This document shows, in pieces, positions 34,141-42,250 of a DNA stretch of 43,392 bases. The position numbers and the translations under genes were made by a program. The notes beneath the pieces were generated by a model. The model saw only the letters and a program-made list of their open reading frames with translations, did no database searches and was not told the DNA's origin. The DNA lies in NCBI GenBank assembly GCA_031362405.1, contig JANLSO010000064.1:1-43392 (forward strand), in the 5' to 3' direction. Origin of the DNA: JANLSO01 sp031362405. Lineage in GTDB: Bacteria > Actinomycetota > Thermoleophilia > Miltoncostaeales > Miltoncostaeaceae. Each line of letters opens with the position of its first letter. The stretch's first letter is position 1.

Positions 34141-34927
34141 GGCGCACGGCCCGCCAGACATGCGGGTCATGGCAGGGCACGATTCGGGCATCGAGGCCTT
34201 CGGCCAGATCGAGAAGTCGCGCGAGCGACGGCAGCACAAAGGCCTCGTCGTCGGACTCGGCGCATGTGCCGATGGGGGAACGATCGAAAAGGTTCTCCGC
34301 GAGGTCCGCGGCGTCCATCGTGAAGATCCACGTGCCGGTTTCGGGGAGATCGATGCGGTAGGACATGTGCCCCGGCGTGTGGCCCGGGGTGAGAAGAACC
34401 GTGATTCCGGGTGCGATCTCGGCATCGCCATCGACGACGCGCCAGGCGGGTGCCGGGTCGGTGAAGTCAGGCCGGTAGTAGGCGTGGGCGATGGTCGCGC
34501 GCGCCAGTGCGAACCCGAGCTCGCGGCGCTGAACGACCACGGGAATTCCTTTCGCCGCAAGAAGCGGCATGCCGCCGGAGTGATCGATGTGGAAGTGGCT
34601 CACCGCGGCAAGCGTGATCTCGTCGATGCCAACCCCTGCGTCCGCGAGCGCGGTCAGAAACGGCTCTCCGTCAGGAGCACGCGGTGGATGGAACTCGTCG
34701 CCCCCGAACGCCGCCGGGCCGTAGACGGCGCGACAGGCGTCGTGGTCGTCAAGGAAACGACGCGAGAATCCGGTATCGAGAATCACCCAACCGATGTCGG
34801 TCTCGACGAGGATCCCGACCACGGGCTCCCAACTCGGGGTGGTGCCTGCACCCGCCACCGACATCCACTTGGGTACGTACTCGGCGCCGTACTGAAGCAG
34901 GTACATGCGCCGAGCGAGGCCCGCCAC
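34118..34927 (-). CDS. Metallo-beta-lactamase-fold hydrolase, AHL-lactonase-like
   Basis: The 269-residue protein starts at GTG 34927, three bases after the ATPase stop (ATG 34906 is an alternative). Metal ligands are complete: HFHIDH, the His in TPGHTPGH, the bridging Asp in FTMDAADLA and the His in PCHDPH. It belongs with AttM/AiiA-type N-acyl-homoserine-lactone lactonases and similar lactonases or amidases. It is the last gene of a transporter operon, so a cyclic substrate related to the transported compound, such as a lactam or lactone, is as likely as quorum quenching. Confidence 0.85.
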   Translation of the reverse strand: MAGLARRMYLLQYGAEYVPKWMSVAGAGTTPSWEPVVGILVETDIGWVILDTGFSRRFLDDHDACRAVYGPAAFGGDEFHPPRAPDGEPFLTALADAGVGIDEITLAAVSHFHIDHSGGMPLLAAKGIPVVVQRRELGFALARATIAHAYYRPDFTDPAPAWRVVDGDAEIAPGITVLLTPGHTPGHMSYRIDLPETGTWIFTMDAADLAENLFDRSPIGTCAESDDEAFVLPSLARLLDLAEGLDARIVPCHDPHVWRAVRHPPGGHR

Positions 34928-34930
34928 CGG

Positions 34931-35728
34931 TTAGAGCCGCACCTGGTCCGAAAGGAGATCCTGAACCTGATCACGTAGATCCAGGAAAGTGGGGTCGCGT
35001 TTGAGCGACGGGACGCGATCGGGGCCGAACGGGATGGGTACTTCGGCGGCGACCCGCCCCGGGTGGGAGGTCAAGACGTAGACCCGGCTCGACAGGTAGA
35101 CGGCCTCCTCGACGTCGTGGGTCACCATCAGGATCGTCGCCCCCGTTCGCTTCCAGACCTCCAGCAGATGGTCCTGCATCACGCGTTTGGTCTGGGCATC
35201 CAGCGCCCCGAAGGGCTCATCGAGTAGGAGCACGTCGGGCTCGGGCGCAAGCGCGCGGGCGATCGCGACCCGTTGGCGCATACCGCCCGAGAGTTGCCGG
35301 GGGATGCGGTCGGCCCACTCGGTGAGCCCCATCACGCCAAGAAGCTGGGCAACCCGCTCGCGGCGCCGAGCGCGCGGCCAACCGAGTTCTTCGAGCCCGA
35401 AGGCCACGTTCTGGGCGACCGTCTTCCACGGGAACAGGCTGTACGTCTGAAAGATCATGCCGCGGTCGGGCCCCGGGCCGATGACGCGCTCCCCATCAAC
35501 GGCCACGATGCCCTCGGTTGCCTCCTCAAGGCCCCCGACGACGTTCAGGACCGTGGACTTTCCGCACCCCGAGGCACCGACGATGCACACCAGCTCACCC
35601 GCCCGCACCGAGAGATCGATTCCATCAACGGCGGTCACGGCCTCGCGGCGGCGCCCGCCGGGGAATCGCTTGACCAAGCCACGCACCTCGAGTTTCTCAG
35701 GGCGGAGAATGACCGTCTGGGTGCTCAC
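34931..35728 (-). CDS. ABC transporter ATPase (SsuB/TauB/NrtD-like)
   Basis: GTG 35728 overlaps the permease stop (GTGA); 265 residues. Walker A GASGCGKST, Q-loop FQTYSLFPW, signature LSGGMRQRVAIARAL, Walker B VLLLDEPFGALD and the switch His in MVTHDVEEA are all present. It powers the importer formed with the permease and the binding proteins. The substrate is probably a nitrogen compound, judged from neighbours. Confidence 0.95.
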   Translation of the reverse strand: MSTQTVILRPEKLEVRGLVKRFPGGRRREAVTAVDGIDLSVRAGELVCIVGASGCGKSTVLNVVGGLEEATEGIVAVDGERVIGPGPDRGMIFQTYSLFPWKTVAQNVAFGLEELGWPRARRRERVAQLLGVMGLTEWADRIPRQLSGGMRQRVAIARALAPEPDVLLLDEPFGALDAQTKRVMQDHLLEVWKRTGATILMVTHDVEEAVYLSSRVYVLTSHPGRVAAEVPIPFGPDRVPSLKRDPTFLDLRDQVQDLLSDQVRL

Positions 35729-36666
35729 GCGCGCGCCCACGGGGCCGCGACGTTGCGCAGAGCGCGCAGCGAGAGGTCGGTGACGACCCCGATGATCCCG
35801 AAGATGATCAGGAGAGCGAACATCTCGTCGATCTGCCGAAACCGCTGCGCCCGAACGATTCGGAACGCGAGACCCTCTTCTGCGGCGAGCAGCTCTGCCA
35901 CAACCAAGACCGACCAGGCCGCCGCGAGGTTGATGCGCGCCACATCGATGATGCCGGGCAACGAGTGCGGAAAGATCACGCGCCGCATGACCGTCAATCG
36001 TCCGGCGCCGAGGGTGTACGACGCGTTGATGAGCTCTTTCGGCACGTTCCGCGCGACGTCGGCCACCATCAGGATGTTGAAGAACACCGAGCCGATGACG
36101 ATCAGCGTGATCTTCGGCAGCTCATCGATACCGAGCCAGAAGAGCATCAGGGGAACCAGCGCCGTGGCGGGGATGTACCGCATGAACGCGATGGGCGACT
36201 CGAACAGCGAGTCGGCCGACCGGAACGACCCCATGAGGATGCCGAGAACGATTGCGATGGCCATGCTGATCAGGTAGCCGATGATGATGCGCTGCAGCGA
36301 GGCCCAGATGTCGCCCGAAAGGACGCCCTCGTCGTAGAGGCGCGTCAGGCCATCCCACGTCTGCGCGGGGCTCGGCACCAGAAGGTCGGCCGAGGAACCG
36401 CTCGCCATGACGAGCCAGAGTACGACCGGCAGGCACAGCCCGACCGTGACGAGCAGTGCCCGCCAGCGAAACGAGATGTCCTCCCGGATGCGCAGCAACG
36501 GGTGTTGCGCCCGCCCGCGCGTGGGGGCGTTTCTGGCGGCAAGCGAGTTGCGCCAGTCGATGACGTGCTCGCTGCCGCGCACGCCCTCGACCTCCGCGAC
36601 GGGCGCCCGCCCGCCGCCGCGCTCGTCACGATCGCGCATCGTCGTTGTTCGGCGTCGCAGTCTCAT
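35725..36666 (-). CDS. ABC transporter permease (SsuC/TauC-like)
   Basis: About 313 residues from ATG 36666 (ATG 36690 or 36639 possible). A cytoplasmic N-terminal extension of about 65 residues precedes six membrane helices beginning ALLVTVGLCLPVVLWLVM. The EAA-loop is ELINASYTLGAGRLTVMRRV with VIFPHSLPGI, the site that docks the ATPase. The gene follows the binding-protein gene by seven bases. Confidence 0.93.
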   Translation of the reverse strand: MRLRRRTTTMRDRDERGGGRAPVAEVEGVRGSEHVIDWRNSLAARNAPTRGRAQHPLLRIREDISFRWRALLVTVGLCLPVVLWLVMASGSSADLLVPSPAQTWDGLTRLYDEGVLSGDIWASLQRIIIGYLISMAIAIVLGILMGSFRSADSLFESPIAFMRYIPATALVPLMLFWLGIDELPKITLIVIGSVFFNILMVADVARNVPKELINASYTLGAGRLTVMRRVIFPHSLPGIIDVARINLAAAWSVLVVAELLAAEEGLAFRIVRAQRFRQIDEMFALLIIFGIIGVVTDLSLRALRNVAAPWARA

Positions 36667-36673
36667 TGCGAGA

Positions 36674-37717
36674 TCAGCCACCCTGCCCATCGACGTATGC
36701 CTGCGTGAAGCTGGGGTCGAAGATGCCGGTCACGTCGGCCTCGGCCTTGGTGAGCCCGGAGGAAACGAGAAACGGATTGATCTTCGCCGCGGTGGTCGGA
36801 AGCGAGGTGGGCGCGTCGCTATTGGTGAACGCCGCGAGGGCGTCTTTGGGGTCGAGGATGTCGGTTCCCGCGTCGAGTTTCGCGTACTCCTCGGCGGGGA
36901 TACCCGCCTGCGTGGCCATGATGGCGCGGGCCTCATCCGGGTTGCTCTTGAGATAGGCAACCGTCGCGAACCAGGCGTTAACGACCTTCTGGACGTCGGC
37001 CGGGCGCTCGGAGACGGTCTTCGCGTCGAAGGTGATGTGGTCGGGGATGCTGCCGGGGTAGTCCTTCGAACTGAACAGGACCTTCGACCCGGGGCGTTTC
37101 AGCGCCTCGAGCGTGAACGGGGCGAAAACGGCGACCCCGTCGAACTGCCCGGCCGCGAAGCCGGCCGCCGCCGCGTCGGTCGGTGCGCCGCGGAAGTCGA
37201 TGTCCTTCTCGGTCAGGCTGTTGGCCTCGAGCCCCTGGAGCAACAGGAAGTGATCGACAACGCCCGCCTCGGCGGCAATCGTCTTGCCCTTCAGATCGGC
37301 GACGGTAGTGATGGATTTGTCGACAATGACGGCGTCGTTCCCCGAGGAGAAGTCGGTGTTGATGACGATCTTCAGGTCGGCGCCCCCCGCTTCACCGGCG
37401 ATGGTGTCGTTGAGGGTCTGGGTGTTGGCGTCGAGCTGCCCGGCGGTCAGCGCATCGAGAGAGGCCGTGTAGTCGTTGAAGTACCGCAGCTTCACGGTGA
37501 CCCCCTCCTTCTCGAAGAAGCCCTGCTCTTCGGCGACCTTCAGAGGAAACCACCCGGGCCATGCGCTGTAGCCGATGGTGATCGGCTCACTCGACGCGGC
37601 GGCCGTTCCCGTTCCACTCGCGGGGGAAGAACTCGCGTCGGATCCGCATGCGGCAAGGGCAAGAGAAAGCGCGGTGATCGACATCGCGGCGAGCAGAGTG
37701 CGTCGGGTCCGAGGCAT
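36674..37717 (-). CDS. ABC transporter substrate-binding lipoprotein (NMT1/THI5-like)
   Basis: ATG 37717 has AGGAG five bases upstream; 347 residues. Signal and lipobox end LSLALAACGS. IGYSAWPGWFPLKVAEEQG, TDAAAAGFAAGQFDGVAVF and LKRPGSKVLF match the copy at 33051-34094, and the two proteins are similar throughout. This one is in the operon with its permease and ATPase. The ligand is likely guanidine, a guanidino compound or a related nitrogen source, inferred from the locus. Confidence 0.93.
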   Translation of the reverse strand: MPRTRRTLLAAMSITALSLALAACGSDASSSPASGTGTAAASSEPITIGYSAWPGWFPLKVAEEQGFFEKEGVTVKLRYFNDYTASLDALTAGQLDANTQTLNDTIAGEAGGADLKIVINTDFSSGNDAVIVDKSITTVADLKGKTIAAEAGVVDHFLLLQGLEANSLTEKDIDFRGAPTDAAAAGFAAGQFDGVAVFAPFTLEALKRPGSKVLFSSKDYPGSIPDHITFDAKTVSERPADVQKVVNAWFATVAYLKSNPDEARAIMATQAGIPAEEYAKLDAGTDILDPKDALAAFTNSDAPTSLPTTAAKINPFLVSSGLTKAEADVTGIFDPSFTQAYVDGQGG

Positions 37718-37728
37718 AGAGGCTCCTG

Positions 37729-39090
37729 TCAGAACTGGCGTAGGTATCGGGTTCGCTCCCAGTCGGAGACGTGCGTGTGGTACTCGTCCCACTCGGTACG
37801 TTTGAACGAGACGAACTCGTTGTGCATGAGTGGTCCAAGGACGCTCCGAGCCAGCGGATCGCCCTCGAGGCCGTCGACCGCCTCGTTCAGTGTGCGCGGC
37901 AAGAAACTGATGCCCATCGCATCCAGCTCTTCGGGCGAGTAGCGATACATGTCTTCGCTGTGCGGCGCGCCGGGGTCCCATTGTTCGCGGATACCCTCGA
38001 GGCCCGCGGCGAGCAGAAGCGCCGCCCCGAGGTAGGGGTTGGTCGAGATGTCCGCGGCGCGGCATTCGACGCGCCCACCGGCACGAGGAATTCGCAGCAT
38101 GTTGGTGCGGTTGTTGCTGCCGTACGACACCTGCACGGGCGCCCAGGTGAGGCCGCTCATGTTCCCGCGAGTGACGAGACGCTTGTAACTGTTTACCGTC
38201 GGAGCGATCAGGGCGCAGATCGCCGGCGCGTGGCGCAGGACCCCCGCGATGAAGGCGTACCCCAGCTCTGACAGACCGCAGCCGCGTGGATCATCGTCGG
38301 CCGCGAACAGGTTCACCCCCGTCTCCGGGTCGGCGAACGACATGTTGAAGTGGGCGCCGCTGCCGGTGCGGTCGGCGAACGGCTTCGGCATGAAGGTGGC
38401 GAGCAGCCCGTGACGGCGGGCGATCTCCCCGGCCATCAGACGGAAGAAGACGAAACGGTCGGCCATCGTCAGGGCGTCGGAGTACGCGAAGTCGGTTTCG
38501 AACTGGCCGTTGCCGTCTTCGTGATCCCACGAGTAGACGTCCCAGCCGAGCTCGTCCATCGCGGCCACCAGCTCGGCGACCCACGGGTAGTTGTCGAGCA
38601 GGCCCCGCACGTCGTAACAGGGCCTGGCGAGGGTGTCGCGGGCCGAGGCCGGCGCGATGCCGCCGTCGGGGCCCTCGCGCAGAACGTAGAACTCGGTCTC
38701 GATCCCGAGGTTGGAGGTGAAGCCCATCTCGGCGGCCTCGGCCAGAACGCGGCGAAGAATCCCCCGGCTACACCCGGCGAAGGGTTCCCCGGCCAGATAG
38801 AGGTCGCTGGCGAACCAGGCGACCTCGCGGTTCCACGGCATCACCATCGCCGACGCGGGATCGGGACGCGCCGAGACCTCCTCGTCGTTGACCTGCTGGG
38901 GAACGCCGTCGAGGGCCGCCCCGGTGAACAGCTCCGAGCCGTTCAGCATCTGGTCGAGGTGGCTGAGGGGAACCGCTTTCGCCTTCGAAACCCCGTGGAG
39001 GTCGACGAAGCTCGCAAGGGCGTGACGCACCCCTCGCGCCGCAAGATCGTCGGCGAGGTCCACCGCGGTCGGAACAACCTGGGTGATCAT
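37729..39090 (-). CDS. Glutamine synthetase-like enzyme (GlnT/type III-related)
   Basis: The 453-residue protein starts at ATG 39090, overlapping the creatininase stop. The catalytic residues are present: Glu pair in LGIETEFYVL, Glu residues in HEDGNGQFETDF, His in GSGAHFNMSF, ATP/Glu contacts in NSYKRLV and Glu in RVECRAADIS. It would join ammonia or an amine to glutamate. It is not the usual GlnA. Such proteins occur in amine and urea/guanidine gene clusters, so it either assimilates released ammonia or glutamylates the substrate. Confidence 0.9.
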   Translation of the reverse strand: MITQVVPTAVDLADDLAARGVRHALASFVDLHGVSKAKAVPLSHLDQMLNGSELFTGAALDGVPQQVNDEEVSARPDPASAMVMPWNREVAWFASDLYLAGEPFAGCSRGILRRVLAEAAEMGFTSNLGIETEFYVLREGPDGGIAPASARDTLARPCYDVRGLLDNYPWVAELVAAMDELGWDVYSWDHEDGNGQFETDFAYSDALTMADRFVFFRLMAGEIARRHGLLATFMPKPFADRTGSGAHFNMSFADPETGVNLFAADDDPRGCGLSELGYAFIAGVLRHAPAICALIAPTVNSYKRLVTRGNMSGLTWAPVQVSYGSNNRTNMLRIPRAGGRVECRAADISTNPYLGAALLLAAGLEGIREQWDPGAPHSEDMYRYSPEELDAMGISFLPRTLNEAVDGLEGDPLARSVLGPLMHNEFVSFKRTEWDEYHTHVSDWERTRYLRQF

Positions 39091-39881
39091 GCAACGACCT
39101 CGGATCGAGCCGATTCATCCAGAGGGACCTGCTCGCGAAGTGCTCCGAGCACCTGGGCCGAGAGGTCGGCGATGCACGCCTCGAGGAGCTCGTGGCCCGA
39201 CTGGGCGGTGGCGAGGGTCGGCCGGCCCACGGTGCCCGTGCGCGTCTCCTGGGCGACGGTGTAGGAGAAGAAAAGGTCGGCCGAGCGATCGGGCTCGTCG
39301 ACGGCGCGATTCATGTGCACGAGGTCCGGACGAACGGCCATCATCAGGGCAGTCTCCGCGCGGTTGGCGTGAAAGTTGGTGGCGTCCTCGTGATAGAGGA
39401 AGTGCACGGGCGGGGAGATCTCCCAGAGCGAGCGCAACGCGACGCGCATCTGGGGCCAGTCATGACGGATGCTCTCGAGGGCGCAGCGCAACGGAGCCCC
39501 GTTGGTGACATGCCCGTTGAGCAACAGCAGGCGGCGGATACCGGCGGCGTGCAGCCACTCGGCCATGTCGGTCACCACGCGCGACAGCGTCTCGGGTCGC
39601 AGCGAGAGGGTTCCCGGCCAGCGGGTCGTGTGGCCGAGGGAACACCCGACCGGTATCGCCGGCAACACCGGTACACCCGTGCGGACTGACGTACCGTGGG
39701 CAACGGCAACCGCGGCGGTCGTATCCATGCCCAAGTGCAGGTGGGGGCCGTGCTGTTCGGTCGCGCCGACGGGCAGGATCGCCATATCCATGCCGCCCGC
39801 TACGAGCGCCCCGACGTCTTCCCACGTGAGTTCCTCCCAGAGAACGGGGCGTGCGGAGGGCTCTGTCAGCGGCTCGGTCAT
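39087..39881 (-). CDS. Creatininase-family amidohydrolase
   Basis: The 264-residue protein starts at ATG 39881. The metal ligands of creatininase are visible: Glu and His in TEQHGPHL, Asp in GMDTTAA, His in LLLNGHVTNG and Glu in NRAETALMM. Family members open cyclic amides such as creatinine or formamidopyrimidines. It heads the transporter operon, and copy B of the shared element is immediately upstream. No ribosome site is evident. Creatinine itself is possible, given the guanidine carboxylase nearby, but unproven. Confidence 0.9.
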   Translation of the reverse strand: MTEPLTEPSARPVLWEELTWEDVGALVAGGMDMAILPVGATEQHGPHLHLGMDTTAAVAVAHGTSVRTGVPVLPAIPVGCSLGHTTRWPGTLSLRPETLSRVVTDMAEWLHAAGIRRLLLLNGHVTNGAPLRCALESIRHDWPQMRVALRSLWEISPPVHFLYHEDATNFHANRAETALMMAVRPDLVHMNRAVDEPDRSADLFFSYTVAQETRTGTVGRPTLATAQSGHELLEACIADLSAQVLGALREQVPLDESARSEVVA

Positions 39882-39884
39882 GCT

Positions 39885-39903
39885 TTTCGAGACGCTATGG
39901 AAA
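39885..39903 (-). promoter_or_regulatory. Shared 19-bp element, copy B
   Basis: Read on the minus strand it is TTTCCATAGCGTCTCGAAA, three bases before ATG 39881. It matches copy A at 18 of 19 positions and copy C at 14 of 19. It should control the creatininase-to-hydrolase operon. Confidence 0.65.
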
Positions 39904-39975
39904 CGTGTGGTGCCCTGGCATGGACCCGCGGCGCAACATCTCAGCGACCGTTTGGCCCTGAGGCGGAGTGCCTGC

Positions 39976-40689
39976 CTAAAGGTCCCGCGCGCGGGCCTCA
40001 GCGCCCAGCGCCACGAGGTCTGCGCGGTCGCGCAGTAGAGCCCCGAGCGCGAGGTCGGCGACGAACATCGCGATCTGCTCCGGGTCGTAGCGCTCCCCGC
40101 CGACCTGGCGAAATGCGCCGACGGGGCGAAACCAGTTCTGGGTGCCCTCATCGTTGGAAAGCATCACAAGGGCGGCGAGCCGTGCGTCGGTCTCGATCAG
40201 CTCCCCGTCGGCGATCCCCGTACGCACCAATCCCTCGACCGCCTGGGTGAGTTCTTCCCGCTCGGCCCAGAATCCGGCAAAGCGTTCATCCTGGAGGGCG
40301 GAGAGTCTGTAGATCTCGTTGATGTCGAACGGAAACAGGCACATCTGGCGCGCATCGAAACGGACGAGCCGGTAGAGGCGGAGGGCCGCCGATCCCGCCT
40401 CGGCGTTGACGCGCGCAACCTGGTCGAGGATGACCCGGTTCACGGAGCCGACGATCTCCCCGAGGATCGCCTCCTTGTCGCGGTAGTAGTAGTAAACCGA
40501 CGACTGGCCAAGGCCCGAGCGGCGGGCGATCTCACTCATGGTCGTCGCCGCTACCCCGCGTTCGGCGAACAAGCGGCTCGCCACCGCGACGATCTCTTCC
40601 CGCGGTTCGCCCTCGAGCGCGCGCCCGTCTGCGCGAGGTCGTCCGGCGCGGGCGCGCCGTGCGGGAAGGGGCGATGCGTCACCGCTCAT
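39976..40689 (-). CDS. TetR-family regulator of the guanidine/urea locus
   Basis: ATG 40689 is preferred (GTG 40701 is in frame); 237 residues. The helix-turn-helix is ATTMSEIARRSGLGQSSVYYYY (about 46-67). The ligand domain (FPFDINEIYRLSALQDERF, MLSNDEGTQNWFR) is unlike common drug-sensing TetR proteins. It lies between two gene sets read in opposite directions, and copies B and C of the 19-bp element flank it. It therefore probably represses the transporter operon, the DUF1989-carboxylase operon and itself, responding to the substrate. Confidence 0.9.
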   Translation of the reverse strand: MSGDASPLPARRARAGRPRADGRALEGEPREEIVAVASRLFAERGVAATTMSEIARRSGLGQSSVYYYYRDKEAILGEIVGSVNRVILDQVARVNAEAGSAALRLYRLVRFDARQMCLFPFDINEIYRLSALQDERFAGFWAEREELTQAVEGLVRTGIADGELIETDARLAALVMLSNDEGTQNWFRPVGAFRQVGGERYDPEQIAMFVADLALGALLRDRADLVALGAEARARDL

Positions 40690-40756
40690 TTGCCGTTTCA
40701 CCTCGTGTCGTGGGCACCTTGACGCGGCGGCCCGCGTCGCGCAGTCTAGAAAGAAG

Positions 40757-40775
40757 TTTCGACGCCGTGTCGAAA
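40757..40775. promoter_or_regulatory. Shared 19-bp element, copy C (perfect inverted repeat)
   Basis: TTTCGAC-GCCGT-GTCGAAA is a perfect 7-base inverted repeat in the divergent region between the TetR gene and the DUF1989 operon. Its palindromic form fits a dimeric TetR operator. Confidence 0.7.
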
Positions 40776-40802
40776 TACACGCGAACCGCGGAGGTGCTCA
40801 CA

Positions 40803-41633
40803 TTGTCGTCGACGACGGCCACCACCCACGGGGCGCGCAACCATGCCCGTGCCCAGGCGGGCACCCGGGCCGAGACCCAGCCAACCCTCCCCGCCGGCGA
40901 TGCGGTTGACACGCCCGCGGGCGTGGCCGCGGCCGACATGGTGTGGGATGAGATCATCGGAGCCGGCGGTTACGCGGTTCATCTCCTCCCCCGCGGAGCC
41001 CGCCTGCGACTGCTCGACCTCGAGGGTGATGCGTGCGCTGCACTGATGATCCACCGTGCCGACGCCACGGCTGAGCGCCTCAACGTCGCCGACACGATGA
41101 AGGTTCAGTGGCAGGCCTACCTCGGGCCCGGGATGGTGCTGCTGTCGGACATGGGTCGGGTGATGGCATCGATCCTCGACGACACATCAGCCCGTCACGA
41201 TGCACTCTGCGGAGCGTCGGTTACCGCCGGAAACGCCCGACGATACGGCGACGGCACCGTCTACGGCCCGTCGCCGGCAGCCCGAGATCGCCTGCTGCTC
41301 GCGCTCGCCAAGCACGGCCTCACGCGGCGCGACCTCCCGCCGACGATCAACCTGTTCAAGGGCGTCCGCGTGAACGGCGACGGTGCGCTGACCTTCGAGG
41401 GCGACCCGATCCCGGGCGCCGGGGTCACCCTGCGGGCAGAGATGGACCTCCTGGTTTCGGTGGCCAACTGCCCCCACCGTCTCGACGCACGGAAGGCCTA
41501 CGCCGCCACGCCGCTACGGCTCACCGCGTGGCGCGGGCCCCTCACGCCGCCCGGCGACCACATGCGCAACGGCACCCCCGAGGTGTTGCGGGCCTTTCAG
41601 AACGCCGAGGACCTGATCGGGGGTGCGTCGTGA
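40803..41633 (+). CDS. DUF1989 protein, longer paralogue (urea-carboxylase-associated / carboxyguanidine deiminase subunit)
   Basis: TTG 40803 follows GGAGG by eight bases; 276 residues, about 45 of them an Ala/Thr-rich extension not needed by the family. LRLLDLEGDACAALMIHR, VQWQAYLGPGMVLLSDMGR, DALCGAS and LRAEMDLLVSVANCPH match the longer urea-carboxylase-associated protein. In characterised systems two DUF1989 subunits form carboxyguanidine deiminase CgdAB, which converts carboxyguanidine to allophanate and ammonia. The second subunit overlaps by four bases. Confidence 0.9.
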   Translation: MSSTTATTHGARNHARAQAGTRAETQPTLPAGDAVDTPAGVAAADMVWDEIIGAGGYAVHLLPRGARLRLLDLEGDACAALMIHRADATAERLNVADTMKVQWQAYLGPGMVLLSDMGRVMASILDDTSARHDALCGASVTAGNARRYGDGTVYGPSPAARDRLLLALAKHGLTRRDLPPTINLFKGVRVNGDGALTFEGDPIPGAGVTLRAEMDLLVSVANCPHRLDARKAYAATPLRLTAWRGPLTPPGDHMRNGTPEVLRAFQNAEDLIGGAS

Positions 41634-42250
41634 GCAGCCGCGTCATCCACGACGAGGTCGTCGCCGCGCGCGCGCCATGGAGCGGAGTCGTGCGGGCGGG
41701 TCAGACGCTCAGAATCGTCGATCTCGCTGGCAATCAGGCCGCCGACTGCATCCTCTACAACGCCCACGACCCCGACGAGCGCTACAGCGCATCCGACACG
41801 ATCGCCGAGCAGGGAAACATCTTTCTCACCACCGGCACACGCCTCCTGTCGAGCGAGGGGAATGTGCTGATGGTGATCACCGACGACACCTGCGGGCGCC
41901 ACGACACCATTGGCGGAGCATGCAGCCAAGAGTCGAACACCCTGCGCTACGGCCATCACGCAAAGCACCAGCACGCCTGCGTCGAGAACTTCCTGACGAC
42001 CCACGCGCCACGCGGCATGGGAAAACGCGACCTGGTCAGCAACATCAACTGGTTCATGAACGTCCCGGTGGAGGAGGACGGCACCCTCGGCATTGTCGAC
42101 GGCATCTCCGCGCCCGGCCTCTACGTCGACCTGCTCGCCGAGATGGACACCTTGGTCGCGATCTCCAACTGCCCGCAGATCAACAACCCCTGCAACGGCT
42201 TCGACCCCACTGCGATACGCCTGATCATCACCGAATCGGTGACCGCTTAG
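41630..42250 (+). CDS. DUF1989 protein, shorter paralogue (urea-carboxylase-associated / carboxyguanidine deiminase subunit)
   Basis: GTG 41630 overlaps the preceding stop; 206 residues. APWSGVVRAGQTLRIVDLAG, DDTCGRHDTIGGACSQESN, HACVENFL, NINWFMNVPVEEDG and AISNCPQINNPCNGF are highly conserved in the shorter family member. The cysteine-rich motifs are the likely metal and catalytic site. It should pair with the longer paralogue. The carboxylase starts one base before its stop ends. Confidence 0.92.
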   Translation: MSSRVIHDEVVAARAPWSGVVRAGQTLRIVDLAGNQAADCILYNAHDPDERYSASDTIAEQGNIFLTTGTRLLSSEGNVLMVITDDTCGRHDTIGGACSQESNTLRYGHHAKHQHACVENFLTTHAPRGMGKRDLVSNINWFMNVPVEEDGTLGIVDGISAPGLYVDLLAEMDTLVAISNCPQINNPCNGFDPTAIRLIITESVTA

